Assembly: GCA_000720375.1 (NCBI GenBank) | Contig: JOAA01000036.1 | Location: forward strand, 62,001-126,000 | Direction of reading: 5' to 3' | DNA from: Rhodococcus rhodnii | GTDB taxonomy: Bacteria; Actinomycetota; Actinomycetes; Mycobacteriales; Pseudonocardiaceae | Length of the DNA: 64,000 nt | Shown here: piece by piece, positions 18,801 to 27,066 of the stretch | How positions within the stretch are numbered: the stretch's first letter is position 1 | How the letters are laid out: the number at the start of each line of letters is the position of its first letter | Position numbers and translations under genes: made by a program | The notes under the pieces: generated by a model | Told to the model about the DNA's origin: nothing | The model's database searches: none | Seen by the model: only the letters and a program-made list of their open reading frames with translations

Positions 18801-18983
18801 ACGCTCGCCGACCTGGTGCGCTTGCCGGACGTTGGTGGTCAGCCACTCGGCGACGGACTCCGTGTCCAGGCGCCATTCCGGCGGTCGACGAGCCACGCCG
18901 AAGACCGAGCCCTGCCGTGACTGCGCGGACACCCATACGTGTTTGCCCGCGCCAAGGACGCTGATGTCAAACGGTTCGAACAT
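15894..18983 (-). CDS. CHAT-domain caspase-like protease fused to STAND NTPase
   Basis: The 1029-residue protein has an N-terminal CHAT peptidase (about residues 1-370) with catalytic His229 (VVHYLGHA) and Cys270 (VFAGCETA). A Pro-rich linker leads to an NTPase with Walker A GPPETGKTS (Lys427) and Walker B FALVIDDGDLL, then helical and winged-helix-like regions and a long C-terminal region. CHAT enzymes are caspase/separase relatives used in conflict and regulated-death systems; the NTPase is likely the signal-gated switch. The ATG at 18983 is only 3 bases after the reconstructed stop of the hydrolase gene, so the two are one operon. I infer a defence or cell-death role. Confidence 0.82.
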   Translation of the reverse strand: MFEPFDISVLGAGKHVWVSAQSRQGSVFGVARRPPEWRLDTESVAEWLTTNVRQAHQVGERALEVGQVLHDLVFGEPAIANLLAQTRGVAAADGVQLLVRVLAAPQEVSAWPWELMPDPQQPNRFLTMARDVHLVRAGRSRTYPVREATVDPPLNVLLVMSSPLIADPNETETPFDLWAEKRSLLSTLQPLVDRGLLNVVVEDRPTIERLRERMCAERRGFHVVHYLGHANPYGLRLQQRGGRGLLVRSQDFAMLLQQMPDLRLAVFAGCETARAPAGAHDAPDRYSTADVCVRDACPMVVGMQAVLPFGTERIFTKFFYEALTGGQTVAQALRLARHAIADDGARLLNWAVPSLFVGGSEPGQLMNPAAQATPPPPRRHLALKLGIRQRELRFIARLSQIREAVDMLSGHTSSRLLVVIGPPETGKTSLLDRAIEELDEGIASLFISAKRLLSAEDPVLELAKVVAERIDASGYVTPARQGELDSDAWWERLLEDLARVPFALVIDDGDLLRRPTGASERLAHALGLITMRRGTARLAVIATDELSVLTAPLGPGEARTIRLQALSWDEVWQWIRRNLPVLTRIKKAELCGYYAKLPHLEQWERLAEEIMDRGITDEVPDLVRQIAGSVTATGPEAAPPLFGDSAVPDMESPVSPHVVRVAMAGPHSVRKAEQFVERMTRAAAENHVAGRMAGMSNSDRSLSLAELLVIRTPFYDSPTPLADDVIAWVNQVLDAGANVILVDYDFGASAQWNEIVERAATQNRLVIEVSRDVLTVGGAPLAADGFQTVLEAAILVWATDRSLKAQDVRQVLVETASDGKLDLEAALFHVRAQLLLDALEWGPLELDALLAETGMKADLVVPLLERLRTARKIKKVGVERYENPESLHSAYKRLCLQQLGRIDEAEFRKLDARVGALARRRRFTSDEPRALWNTGDDGRRLIALVITKARPDLGTPDIVIDGITEPRSPMEQLLALEAADEMLEQLSTHDRARLRVALRAAQSHGRSLELNDTRSDLVSRLADRLPEVA

Positions 18984-18986
18984 CGG

Positions 18987-20374
18987 TCAGTCCCCCAGCG
19001 TCGTCAAATCGACGACGCTCACGACATCGGTCACGGGGCGAGCGCCGTCGCCGCCGATGGTCACGCGGTAGTCAGCGGGCGGCAGGTCGTACAGCTCGGT
19101 ACGCCACCAGCCGTCGCCCAGATCGGTCAGCGGCACCCGGTGGAACCGCCGTCGCGCACGGGAGTCAAGGTCGCGACCAGTTCGGTGGCGGGCTGACGCG
19201 GCCGGGCCCGGATCACCATCGGCTCGTCGGTGGAAACGTCCTGCACCTCAAGGCAAACGGCCTCGTCCTCGGCGGGAAAGACGTCGATCGGCGACTGTTC
19301 CGCGCTTGTCACCACGCCCGCGACGTGATCAAGGACCGAATCGTCGTTCTGCAGGGACGCGTGCTTCTGGCTGACGAATGACGCGTTCTGGTAGCCCTTG
19401 AGCAATTCGTGTGGTGCGGCGGAGACCATCGGTACGGTGCCGTCGCCGCCTTCTTCCCGCAAAGCGCGCATCGACAGCGCCTTGATTCCGCCGTCTTCCT
19501 GCCTCGCGGCCCATCCGGTGCGCTGAAAACTCCCGATCACCGGGCGGACGGTGTAGCCGTGATCACCGCGCTTGATCCTGTCGTCGACCGCTTTCCGCAA
19601 TTCCCGGTGCACCGACAGGGAATCGGTCAGCCGGTCGGCGTCAAGACCTTTCCAGCCGACCTCGTCCAGATTGAGCCAGGTGTCATCCGGTCCGGCAAGG
19701 CACCGATAGGACGGCAGCAGCTGATAGACCGACGTAAAGGACCGGATCATGTCGGAAAGATCGACCGTGAACGGTCCCCAGCCTTTCACGAACCCGTTCT
19801 CCAGGAACGTCAGCGCGTTGATCGATCCCGAGTACGGCGTGCCGAACGTGATCAACGACCGGGTGTCCCGCCAGCCGTCGAGAAGCTCCAGGTAGAGCCG
19901 GGCGACCAGGCCGCCCATCGAGTGCCCGACCAGGACGAGCTTGGCATCGGAATTGCCGGATTCGCTACGCCACGCGGCCAGCCAATCGTGGGCGTAACGG
20001 GCCAGCTTGCGGGCCGCGACCCGGTTGTCACGCCGCCAGTCGTACGGCAGTTCGAAGTAGTTCTTGCCCGGCACGCAACCGAGGTTTTCGATCATTCTCC
20101 GCTTGAACCGGGTGTATCCGTCGATCTTCCAGTCCAGGCCCGGCAGCAGGTGCAGATCCGGCATCACCCTGGTGGCGACCACGCCGTCGCCGAGATCGTC
20201 GACGGCCGGATCGTCACCTGCCAGCGTGAGCCGTTTAATGCTGCGGCCAAGCGACAGAACCGCACGCAGCGCGGCACCGGCCGACGGCGCCCAAACCTCC
20301 TTGCCGTCCCGTTCCAGCACGGATCCGGAGATACCGGGAATGAGGACGACCACGTCCCCGACGCCCTTAGGCAT
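18987..20374 (-). CDS. LCAT-like alpha/beta hydrolase, apparent frameshift near 19148
   Basis: The main frame (20374 to a stop at 19127, 415 aa) is a lecithin:cholesterol acyltransferase/lipase-type hydrolase: VVLIPGISGSVLERDGKEVW start, PYDWRRDN, nucleophile motif GHSMGG, and an acidic GGDGTVPMVSA segment. The frame ends oddly in STGCR. Moving back one base at 19148-19150 opens a coding frame that continues 53 codons (RFHRVPLTDLGDGWW then RTELYDLPPADYRVTIGG) to a stop at 18987, three bases before the CHAT start. I read this as one gene with a lost base. No slippery heptamer is visible. The enzyme could act on phospholipids; the coupling to CHAT suggests it is part of the same system. Confidence 0.78.
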
Positions 20375-20468
20375 GATCTACCCCCTCGGCGAAGCTGATA
20401 TGACAACCTCGGGGTGGATCTCGATACCGTTACGGGGTTCCCAATCGATTCACGATAAAGAATTCGTC

Positions 20469-23400
20469 TCAGATATCGAACGGGGAATCGTTCTCCTCAT
20501 CGATGTCGAAGCCGACCCTGATCTGGATCGCGTGCGGCTCGGTCAGCTCGTCGAAGATCTCCAGCGCCTGCCGCCACATCTCGTGCGCCTCGACCATCTC
20601 ACCTGCGGCGGCGCACACCACGCCGAGGTGGTGGCGGGTGATGGCCTCGCCGCGGCGGTCGTTGATCTCCTCGCGCAGCACGAGCGCCTGCCGCAGGAAC
20701 TGCTGGGCCGCTTCGTAGTCACCGGCCCGGTAGTTCGCGCAGCCGAGGTTGTCCAGCGTGTTGCCCTCGGCGAACTGGTCGCCGATCTCCTGTGAGATCC
20801 GCAAGGCCTGGTTGTAGTGCAGGATGGCGTCCTTGTGGCGGTCCAGGTCCTCGTAGATGTCGCCGAGGTTGTCCAGCACAGCGCCTTCGCCGTAGCGGTT
20901 GTCGATGTCACGGCAGATCTGCAGTGCACGTTCGTAGCATTCGAGGGCCTGTTCGGAGCGCCCCAACTTGCGATGGATGTCGCCGAGGTTGCTCAGGGTC
21001 AGGCCTTCGCCGTAGTGCTCGTGCAGTTCACGCCAGATCTGCAGGGCCTGCCGGTAATGGTCGACCGCCTCGTCGAGCCGTCGCAGTCCCCGGTACGCGC
21101 CGCCGAGGTTGCGCAGCGTGCTGCCTTCGCCATACCGGTCGCTGATCTCGCGGAACATCTCCAGCGCACGCTGGTAGCACTCGATGGAGTCGTCGAAGTG
21201 CCGCAGCTTGCGCAGGGTGTTGCCGAGGTTGTCCAGCGTGCTGCCTTCGCCGTAGCGGTCGCCGACCTCGCGGCGTATCTGCAGCGCGCGCTGGAAGTAC
21301 TCGGCGGCCTTGGTGAACCACCGCAAGTCGTAGTACGCGATGCCGAGGCTGTTGAGCGTCCACGCTTCGGCGTACAGGTCGCCGAGCTTGCGCGTGGCCT
21401 GCAGGGCGATCTTGTGCACGCTGATCCAGTCCGCCCAGTGCTTGCGCAGGTTGAAGAAACCCAGCAGCGCGGCCGGGAGCTTCCACGCGACCGCGTACTC
21501 CCCCGCTTGCTCAGCTTGCCTGGTCGCGGCGACCAGGTTGGCGCGTTCGGCTTTGAACCACGTCAACGCCTCGTGGTACGTCTCGAACGACTCGGGTTCC
21601 TGCACACCGGTCAAACTGGGCAGTGCGGCGCGACGGCGTTGCGGGGCAAGGACCCGAGCGGCAGCGTCGGCGCTGTACAGGTACCAGTTGAGGACCCGGC
21701 GGACGGCTTCGTCGCGGTCCGGTTCGGTCTCCGCGGCCTCCGCGCACTCGGCCGCGTACATCCTGAGCAGGTCGTGCAGCCGGTAGCGGTCGCGGCCGAC
21801 CTCTTCCAGCATGTGCGCGCCCGCCAACGTGCCCAGCAGTTGCCGTGCTTGCGTGGGCGGCAGGTTCGCCAGCGCGCCGGCCGCCGCGATGCTCATCTCC
21901 GGCCCCGGATGCAGTCCGAGCAACCGGAACAACCGGGCGGCGTCCGGGTGCAAGGCGTTGTAGCTCCACGAGAACACCGTCCGCACGGCCGACGAGCCGT
22001 CCCCGTTGGACAACTGGTCGAGCACACGGTTCTTCTCAGCGGACAGTTCGCTGACGAGATCAGCCAGGCGGACATCGTCGTTGCCCGCACCACGCTCGGC
22101 CACGATCCGCAACGCCAAAGGCATGTAGCCGCACAGTGCGGCCAGCTCCGCGCAGGCGTCCGGCTCGGCCGCCACCCGCTGTTCGCCGACAATCTCCGTC
22201 ACCAAGGCGATCGCGTCCGGCTGCGGCAGCACATCGAGGTTCACCCGGACCGCGCCGTCCCACGCGATCAGATCTTCCAGGCGGTTGCGGCTGGTCACCA
22301 CGACAAAGCATGTCGAGCGGCCGGGTAACAGCCTGCGCACCTGATCGGCGCTGCGGGCGTTGTCCAGGACGACCAAGACCCGCTGCCCAGCCACCACCGA
22401 CCGGAACATCCTGGCCTGTTCGTCCAGGTCAGCGGGAATCCGCTGCGCGTTCACGCCGAGCGCGCCCAGCAGCTTGCGCAACGCGTCCGCCGGTGACATC
22501 GGGCGCTGGTGCGGATCGAACCCACGCAGGTTGAGATACAGCTGGCCGTCAGGGAAACGCGACGCCATCCCGTGCGCCCAGTGCACGGCCAACGCCGTCT
22601 TGCCCACACCTGCCGGGCCGTCGATCACCGCGACGCCGACCTTGTCGACCAGGCCGTCGAGACGTTCGAGTTCGCTGTTGCGCCCACTGAAGCGGGGAAT
22701 GTCGTTGGGCAGTTCGCGCGGCGAATGCCAGTCCACGATCCGGGCCTTGGGTGTGACGACCCGGCCGACGACCGTGCGCATCAACGGCTGCAAGCGATCC
22801 AGCAGACGCGGACGTGATTCCGCGGGCGGCAGCGCGGGATAAGCCGCGGCGGGCAGCTCGTCCGGCCGGAAACCCCATTCCTCCCGCATTTCCTCGCCGT
22901 CATGCAGGGAACTGGCCACGATCGAGTCCGACGGCAGGCCGTAGCGGCGGATCTCCACGTCCACGTCGGCCATCGCCTGGACCGGCTCGGACGTGGGCGT
23001 CAGCAGGTCGTCCGGCACGCGGATCCACGCAGGCGTCATGCTCTCCTCTTTCACGCCGACGAAGACCTCACGGTAGGTGTCCGGGCGGATCGCCGGGTCG
23101 GGCTGGACGACCTGGTGGTAGAACCAGTCCGACACCATCAGCGTGAACACCCCGCGCGACGCCGCCAGAACGGCCTTGAGCGCGGGCGCGTCCAGCATCC
23201 GGCAGACGAAGTTGACCGTGTGCCCGGCAATTCCCCGTTCGTCGAAATCGATCTTGCCGACGTGCACGGCCACCCGCAGCCGGATCCGCGCCTCGGCGGC
23301 GTAGATGGCGTTGTTGCGGCGCAGCGCGGCGGCGAGCCGGTGCGGCAACTGGTCGACCAGGTTGACGTGTGCGATGTCCGGCGGGACGAGGATCAGCACG

Positions 23401-23579
23401 CCGTCGCCTCTGTCCTGGCTGGTGTCGCAGTCCTGCCAGGGAATTCCGGCCTCGTTGAACCCTTGCTCGAGCGACTCGTACAGGTTTCGCCGGACCGCGG
23501 TCTGCAACAGGTCCGTCCGGCTGGAGAACCCTTCGACGTCGACCGCGACGATGGCCCGGTGCACGCCAGGTCGAGGCAT
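20469..23579 (-). CDS. STAND protein: cyclase-like N-terminus, NB-ARC NTPase, TPR array
   Basis: I start at ATG 23579 (RBS GGGAGGGA), giving 1036 residues; longer frames add unrelated sequence. Residues 1-180 resemble a class III nucleotide-cyclase homology domain (VDVEGFSS, DRGDGVLILVPP, LRVAVHVGKI, GHTVNFVCRML), probably degenerate. An NB-ARC domain follows with FSGRNSELERL, Walker A GPAGVGKTAL and Walker B VLVVLDNA. From about residue 680 at least eight TPR-like repeats run to the end, each carrying YGEGxxLxNLG-type cores. This architecture senses a ligand on the TPRs and oligomerises through the NTPase. It lies 94 bases upstream of the hydrolase and CHAT genes on the same strand and is the likely sensor. 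Confidence 0.85.
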   Translation of the reverse strand: MPRPGVHRAIVAVDVEGFSSRTDLLQTAVRRNLYESLEQGFNEAGIPWQDCDTSQDRGDGVLILVPPDIAHVNLVDQLPHRLAAALRRNNAIYAAEARIRLRVAVHVGKIDFDERGIAGHTVNFVCRMLDAPALKAVLAASRGVFTLMVSDWFYHQVVQPDPAIRPDTYREVFVGVKEESMTPAWIRVPDDLLTPTSEPVQAMADVDVEIRRYGLPSDSIVASSLHDGEEMREEWGFRPDELPAAAYPALPPAESRPRLLDRLQPLMRTVVGRVVTPKARIVDWHSPRELPNDIPRFSGRNSELERLDGLVDKVGVAVIDGPAGVGKTALAVHWAHGMASRFPDGQLYLNLRGFDPHQRPMSPADALRKLLGALGVNAQRIPADLDEQARMFRSVVAGQRVLVVLDNARSADQVRRLLPGRSTCFVVVTSRNRLEDLIAWDGAVRVNLDVLPQPDAIALVTEIVGEQRVAAEPDACAELAALCGYMPLALRIVAERGAGNDDVRLADLVSELSAEKNRVLDQLSNGDGSSAVRTVFSWSYNALHPDAARLFRLLGLHPGPEMSIAAAGALANLPPTQARQLLGTLAGAHMLEEVGRDRYRLHDLLRMYAAECAEAAETEPDRDEAVRRVLNWYLYSADAAARVLAPQRRRAALPSLTGVQEPESFETYHEALTWFKAERANLVAATRQAEQAGEYAVAWKLPAALLGFFNLRKHWADWISVHKIALQATRKLGDLYAEAWTLNSLGIAYYDLRWFTKAAEYFQRALQIRREVGDRYGEGSTLDNLGNTLRKLRHFDDSIECYQRALEMFREISDRYGEGSTLRNLGGAYRGLRRLDEAVDHYRQALQIWRELHEHYGEGLTLSNLGDIHRKLGRSEQALECYERALQICRDIDNRYGEGAVLDNLGDIYEDLDRHKDAILHYNQALRISQEIGDQFAEGNTLDNLGCANYRAGDYEAAQQFLRQALVLREEINDRRGEAITRHHLGVVCAAAGEMVEAHEMWRQALEIFDELTEPHAIQIRVGFDIDEENDSPFDI

Positions 23580-23863
23580 GTCTGTCCCTCCCCTCAAGAC
23601 ACCCCCAGAAACTACACAGTAGCTCTGTGCCGCACAGGTCACAGATCGTTCTCGCGGACAAGGGGACAATTGTCTGTCCTTTCCCTCTGGTCGAGTGGGG
23701 ACGGACCATCGGCGAGGCGAGAGTTGTCGCGCATGCGTTCGCGCGGACAATCCCGGTCGGCGGTGCACAGACCGGTGATGTTCGCGAACAATTCGGGGGC
23801 GTCGATGACCAGGGCACGCCGCAGGCGACCCGGCCACCCGTGGGCCGCGTTGAAGGGCACTGA

Positions 23864-24628
23864 TTGATCTGGGTCTTGACGTCGCTGCTCGGCCATGTCA
23901 TGCGCCGCGTGCAGGAAGTGACCACACAACGCGACGCCGCCGAACGCGACCTGACCGAGATCCACCGGCGAACGCAGGACCAACTCGATCGGGCGACGGC
24001 TGAACACGAACGTGCACGGTGTCTGGTGCGTGCCGCGGAGAACAAGGTCGCGGTGCTGCACGGAAAGCTACGCGCGTTGACCGCGCCGAACGAGGTGCCG
24101 TCGGTCGTTGACGAGCAAGCGGAGATCGACGATCTGAACGCCGGGCTGGACCGGATGCATCGGGTGTTGGACGAGCAGGAGGAGGAACTCAACCGGCTCA
24201 CCGAGCAGATCGAGCCGTTCGAAACCGGTGGGGCGACTTTCGAGGATCTCGCGGAGGCGTCCTTCGACGGCATCATCGTCACGGACACGGCGGGACGCTT
24301 CATCCGGACCAACGAAGCGTTCCGCAAGATGATCGGCCGCACCGCGGACAAGCTGGCCGAGCTTTCGTTCTTCGAACTGATTCACCCGAGCAACCGAGAG
24401 TCGCTGACGGTTCAGTACCAGAACCTTATCGACGGCCGGAAACATCGGGTCCTGCTCAGCACCCGGCTGGTTCTCGCCGACCGCACGGCTGTCCGGGTCG
24501 ACCTCGTCGCGACTCTGCTTCGCCGCTCGGCAGCCTCGTCCCAGATTCTGACCGTCATCGAGGACAACACCGAACTGGTGTTGCTTCAGGACGAGAGCTT
24601 TCCCATCAGTCGCTGCACGACGTGCTGA
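23864..24628 (+). CDS. PAS-domain half of a split PAS-GGDEF-EAL gene
   Basis: This frame encodes an N-terminal coiled coil (about residues 15-115) and a PAS sensor (ASFDGIIVTDTAGRFIRTNE, residues 131-150; then SFFELIHPSNRES). It stops in a non-conserved tail (ISRCTTC) exactly where a GGDEF domain should begin. The next frame, starting one base back near 24595, reads ELSHQSLHDVLTGLPDR, the standard PAS-GGDEF junction. So 23864-24628 and 24622-25623 are most likely one gene with a single-base deletion, or two fragments of a decayed gene. The start is uncertain: TTG 23864 or ATG 23900. Confidence 0.6.
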   Translation: MIWVLTSLLGHVMRRVQEVTTQRDAAERDLTEIHRRTQDQLDRATAEHERARCLVRAAENKVAVLHGKLRALTAPNEVPSVVDEQAEIDDLNAGLDRMHRVLDEQEEELNRLTEQIEPFETGGATFEDLAEASFDGIIVTDTAGRFIRTNEAFRKMIGRTADKLAELSFFELIHPSNRESLTVQYQNLIDGRKHRVLLSTRLVLADRTAVRVDLVATLLRRSAASSQILTVIEDNTELVLLQDESFPISRCTTC

Positions 24629-25623
24629 CTGGCCTGCCGGACCGGCAGTACTTCGCGACTCATCTGGAAAACGCGCTGCGGCGGCAGGCCTCCGGCACTG
24701 CCGTGCCCTTGTACCACATCCGGCTCGACGCGCTTTCCTTGATCAGCGCCGGGCTCGGGCGCGCAGTCAGCGACAAGTTGCTCGTGCTGACCGCGCAACG
24801 GCTCAAGGCTGTGTTCGCAGCCGAGGACGCCATGGTCGCTCGCTTCGACGGTGACGAATTCGCCGTCTTCGTTGCGAACAAGCCCGACAGCCCTGACATC
24901 GTCACCGACCGCCACATGGGTGTTGTCGAGGCGTCGATCCTCGCCGCGCAACTGCCGGGCGCACTCGAGATGGGCGAAATCGTCGTGACCCACCGGCCCG
25001 TTGTCGATCTGGCCACCAACTCGGCCGTGCGTTCCGAGCTGATCTTGCGGTGGGATCATCAGGAGCACGGCGTCATTCCGCACGATCGATGCGTCGAATT
25101 CACCGAACAGACGGGTTTCAGCTCGATGCTGCTCACCGCAACGTGCCGCGAGCTTCGGGCGACGCCGGACGTCCCACTGAGTGTGAATCTGACCCGGCGA
25201 CAGTCCACCGACATGGAGCTGGTGAGCAGCGCACTTCGGTCGTGGGACCTCAATCAGGTGTCCCACGAACGGCTCTGGCTCGGCATGCCGCTCGATCTGT
25301 TGTCCGACGCGAATGGTGAGGCCGCGGACGCCCATCAGGTGCTCGCCGATCTGGGCATCGAGTTCATCGGGCTGGGTTTCACCGGATCACTGCGGGACTT
25401 GGCGTGCCTTGAACGCTTCTCGTTGCGGGCCGTGCGCATCTCCGCCGCGCTCACCAACACCACCTTGCGCGTGGCGAACCTGGTCCACCAAACCGGTGCG
25501 CTCCTGATCGTCGACGGGATCACCGCGGAGGAACAAGCGGACAGGTGGCGGCACGCCGGAGCCGATCTCGGCCAAGGTCCGCTGTGGGGTCCACACGGGA
25601 CACAGGCGTTCCGGTTGGACTGA
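24622..25623 (+). CDS. GGDEF-EAL half of the split gene, degenerate catalytic motifs
   Basis: The frame starts in LTGLPDRQYF and contains a diguanylate-cyclase-like domain in which GGDEF reads DGDEF (ARFDGDEFAVFV), then an EAL-like domain in which the signature EAL reads SEL (RSELILRWDH). PIVDLATN-like RPVVDLATN and FIGLGFTGS segments keep the fold. The EAL signature glutamate position looks substituted, so the domain may bind c-di-GMP or other ligands rather than hydrolyse. As printed, this half has no plausible own ribosome site; it depends on repair of the frameshift near 24595 or on coupled re-initiation at the overlapping GTG 24622. Confidence 0.6.
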   Translation: MLTGLPDRQYFATHLENALRRQASGTAVPLYHIRLDALSLISAGLGRAVSDKLLVLTAQRLKAVFAAEDAMVARFDGDEFAVFVANKPDSPDIVTDRHMGVVEASILAAQLPGALEMGEIVVTHRPVVDLATNSAVRSELILRWDHQEHGVIPHDRCVEFTEQTGFSSMLLTATCRELRATPDVPLSVNLTRRQSTDMELVSSALRSWDLNQVSHERLWLGMPLDLLSDANGEAADAHQVLADLGIEFIGLGFTGSLRDLACLERFSLRAVRISAALTNTTLRVANLVHQTGALLIVDGITAEEQADRWRHAGADLGQGPLWGPHGTQAFRLD

Positions 25624-25776
25624 GTTTCGCCGCTGCGCGAAGGTACGAACCTCCGGCGCGACCCTGCTCACCAGCAGTCCGCAGTGGACGTTCGGGACGT
25701 CGCTCGAACGGCGGTAAGCACAAGGGAAACTCCCTGGCCACAATGCGATCCCTGAGTCGCGAACGAATGGGGATCG

Positions 25777-26712
25777 ATGATGTTGAAGATCACGGCGGAT
25801 GTCTTCTCCGGCAGGCCGAATCCCGCGTGGGAGGTCACCGACGAGAACGAGATCCGTGCCACCCTTCGGGAACTGACCGCCGGTGCGACGTTGCTCACCG
25901 CCGACACACCGGCGGGCGGGCTTGGCTTGCGCGGGTTCCGGCTGGAGCCGCACGCCGACGAGCTGGCGTCCGACTTCGGCATCGGCAGCCCGATGTACCT
26001 TCCGGTCGGCCCGCAAGCGCTTGGTCCGCGGGCGGCGGAACTGGCCGAGCGACTGATCAACCTCGCCGATCGTGGCGAGGCGATCACCCTCGAAGGCGCG
26101 CCCGCGCTCGAAACCTCCGCGACCGAGATGCTCACCGCGCAACTCCAGGAAGTCAGCCAGCTGTCACGAAGCACCATGACCGACACCGACCGAGCCACCC
26201 CGGAGGAAACCGTGGGAGCGGAAGCGACCTGTTTCTACGACCGCACCGCGTTCAACCCGGGGTTCTGGAACAACGACGCGACGGTCATGCGATGCAACAA
26301 CTGCTACAACTACGCGAGCAACTGGCGCACCAACACCTTCGCGCAACCAGGCCTCGGGTGCGGCAGCATATACCAGTCGATCAACTGCAACGAGGTCACC
26401 AGGGCGGCGCTGTGTGACGGCATGCATCGGCGCTTCGACTGCTTCCCCGACTCCGAGATACCCCGCAACCTGGTGGCGTTGGTCATCGCTCCCCCGCCGG
26501 CGTTCGGCAACGGCGACTACCACTGGTTCCGCTACCACCTCGAAGGATTCTGGGGCCACAAACCCGGCGGGACCGCGGCGCGCAACTACGACAACAGCGG
26601 CGTGGTGATCAACAATCCGGAAACCGCCAACCGCGGGCCGTACACTATCTTCTGCGGCTACTTCTACGGCTGCAACACCCAACGTCAACGCATCCGCGGC
26701 TTCGGTTGCTGA
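25777..26712 (+). CDS. Unknown protein: DVFSGRPNP domain plus possible papain-like C-terminal domain
   Basis: The 311-residue protein has no signal peptide. Residues 1-110 form a domain opening ITADVFSGRPNPAWEV, shared with the next gene. After a Thr/Ser-rich linker (about 125-145) comes a Cys-rich domain: CNNCYNYASNWRTN, later GDYHWFRYHLEGFWGHKPGG and DNSG, ending PYTIFCGYFYGC. The order Cys in C-Y-N-Y-A, His in Y-H-W-F-R, and downstream His/Asp resembles papain/NlpC-like cysteine enzymes, but this is my pattern reading. The nine or more cysteines would suit an extracellular or toxin-like domain. The ATG-ATG start has a GGGGAT site. I cannot name the family. Confidence 0.6.
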   Translation: MMLKITADVFSGRPNPAWEVTDENEIRATLRELTAGATLLTADTPAGGLGLRGFRLEPHADELASDFGIGSPMYLPVGPQALGPRAAELAERLINLADRGEAITLEGAPALETSATEMLTAQLQEVSQLSRSTMTDTDRATPEETVGAEATCFYDRTAFNPGFWNNDATVMRCNNCYNYASNWRTNTFAQPGLGCGSIYQSINCNEVTRAALCDGMHRRFDCFPDSEIPRNLVALVIAPPPAFGNGDYHWFRYHLEGFWGHKPGGTAARNYDNSGVVINNPETANRGPYTIFCGYFYGCNTQRQRIRGFGC

Positions 26713-26730
26713 TCAGAGTCCGGTGAGGGC

Positions 26731-27066
26731 ATGGACGTCCAGATCGACGTGTTCAGCGGGCGGCCGAACCCCACGGTCCGCCTCGGTCCGGCGGCCGAGT
26801 TCGTCCAGCGGCTTGCCGGTCTGCGGCCGTCGGCGGGCAGGCCGAGGGACGGCCTTGGCTACCGCGGTCTGTACGTCCTGCCCGACCCGGATTCCCCGTT
26901 CACCGAGGTGTTCGTCTCCGGCGGCGTGGTGCTCGTTCGTGACCTCACCGGAAACGAGCGACTACTCGCCGATCCCGGCCGGGAGCTGGAACGCTGGCTC
27001 ATCGATGCCATCTCGTCCGAAGTGGAACCAGATCTGCTGGCCAGCCTGCACGACGATTTGCCTTAG
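26731..27066 (+). CDS. Small DVFSGRPNP-domain protein, 111 aa
   Basis: The protein consists only of the domain seen at the N-terminus of the preceding gene: VQIDVFSGRPNPTVRLG, then GRPRDGLGYRGLYV. It follows the larger gene after 18 bases and is probably co-transcribed. The pairing of a stand-alone domain with a domain-plus-Cys-rich effector resembles carrier/partner or immunity arrangements, but nothing in sequence proves it. The stop abuts the stop of the convergent YhgE/Pip gene with no spacing at all (27066/27067). Confidence 0.65.
   Translation: MDVQIDVFSGRPNPTVRLGPAAEFVQRLAGLRPSAGRPRDGLGYRGLYVLPDPDSPFTEVFVSGGVVLVRDLTGNERLLADPGRELERWLIDAISSEVEPDLLASLHDDLP

Noticed and set aside
19148..19150. 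Programmed -1 ribosomal frameshift in the hydrolase gene
   Set aside because: The site reads GAC GGC GGT, which is not a slippery X-XXY-YYZ heptamer, and no strong downstream structure was evident; a lost base is simpler.
20374..20469. Reading the NB-ARC gene and hydrolase gene as independent units
   Set aside because: The 94-base gap could hold a promoter, but same strand, close spacing and functional fit favour one locus; I keep it as likely, not proven.
23580..23863. Small frames on both strands in the gap upstream of the PAS gene (for example minus strand reading ALVIDAPELFANITG, plus strand from 23627)
   Set aside because: Third-position bias is mixed on both strands, no good ribosome site is present and no family is recognisable. 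A perfect palindrome GACAATTGTC at 23665-23674 is present but has no regulator context.
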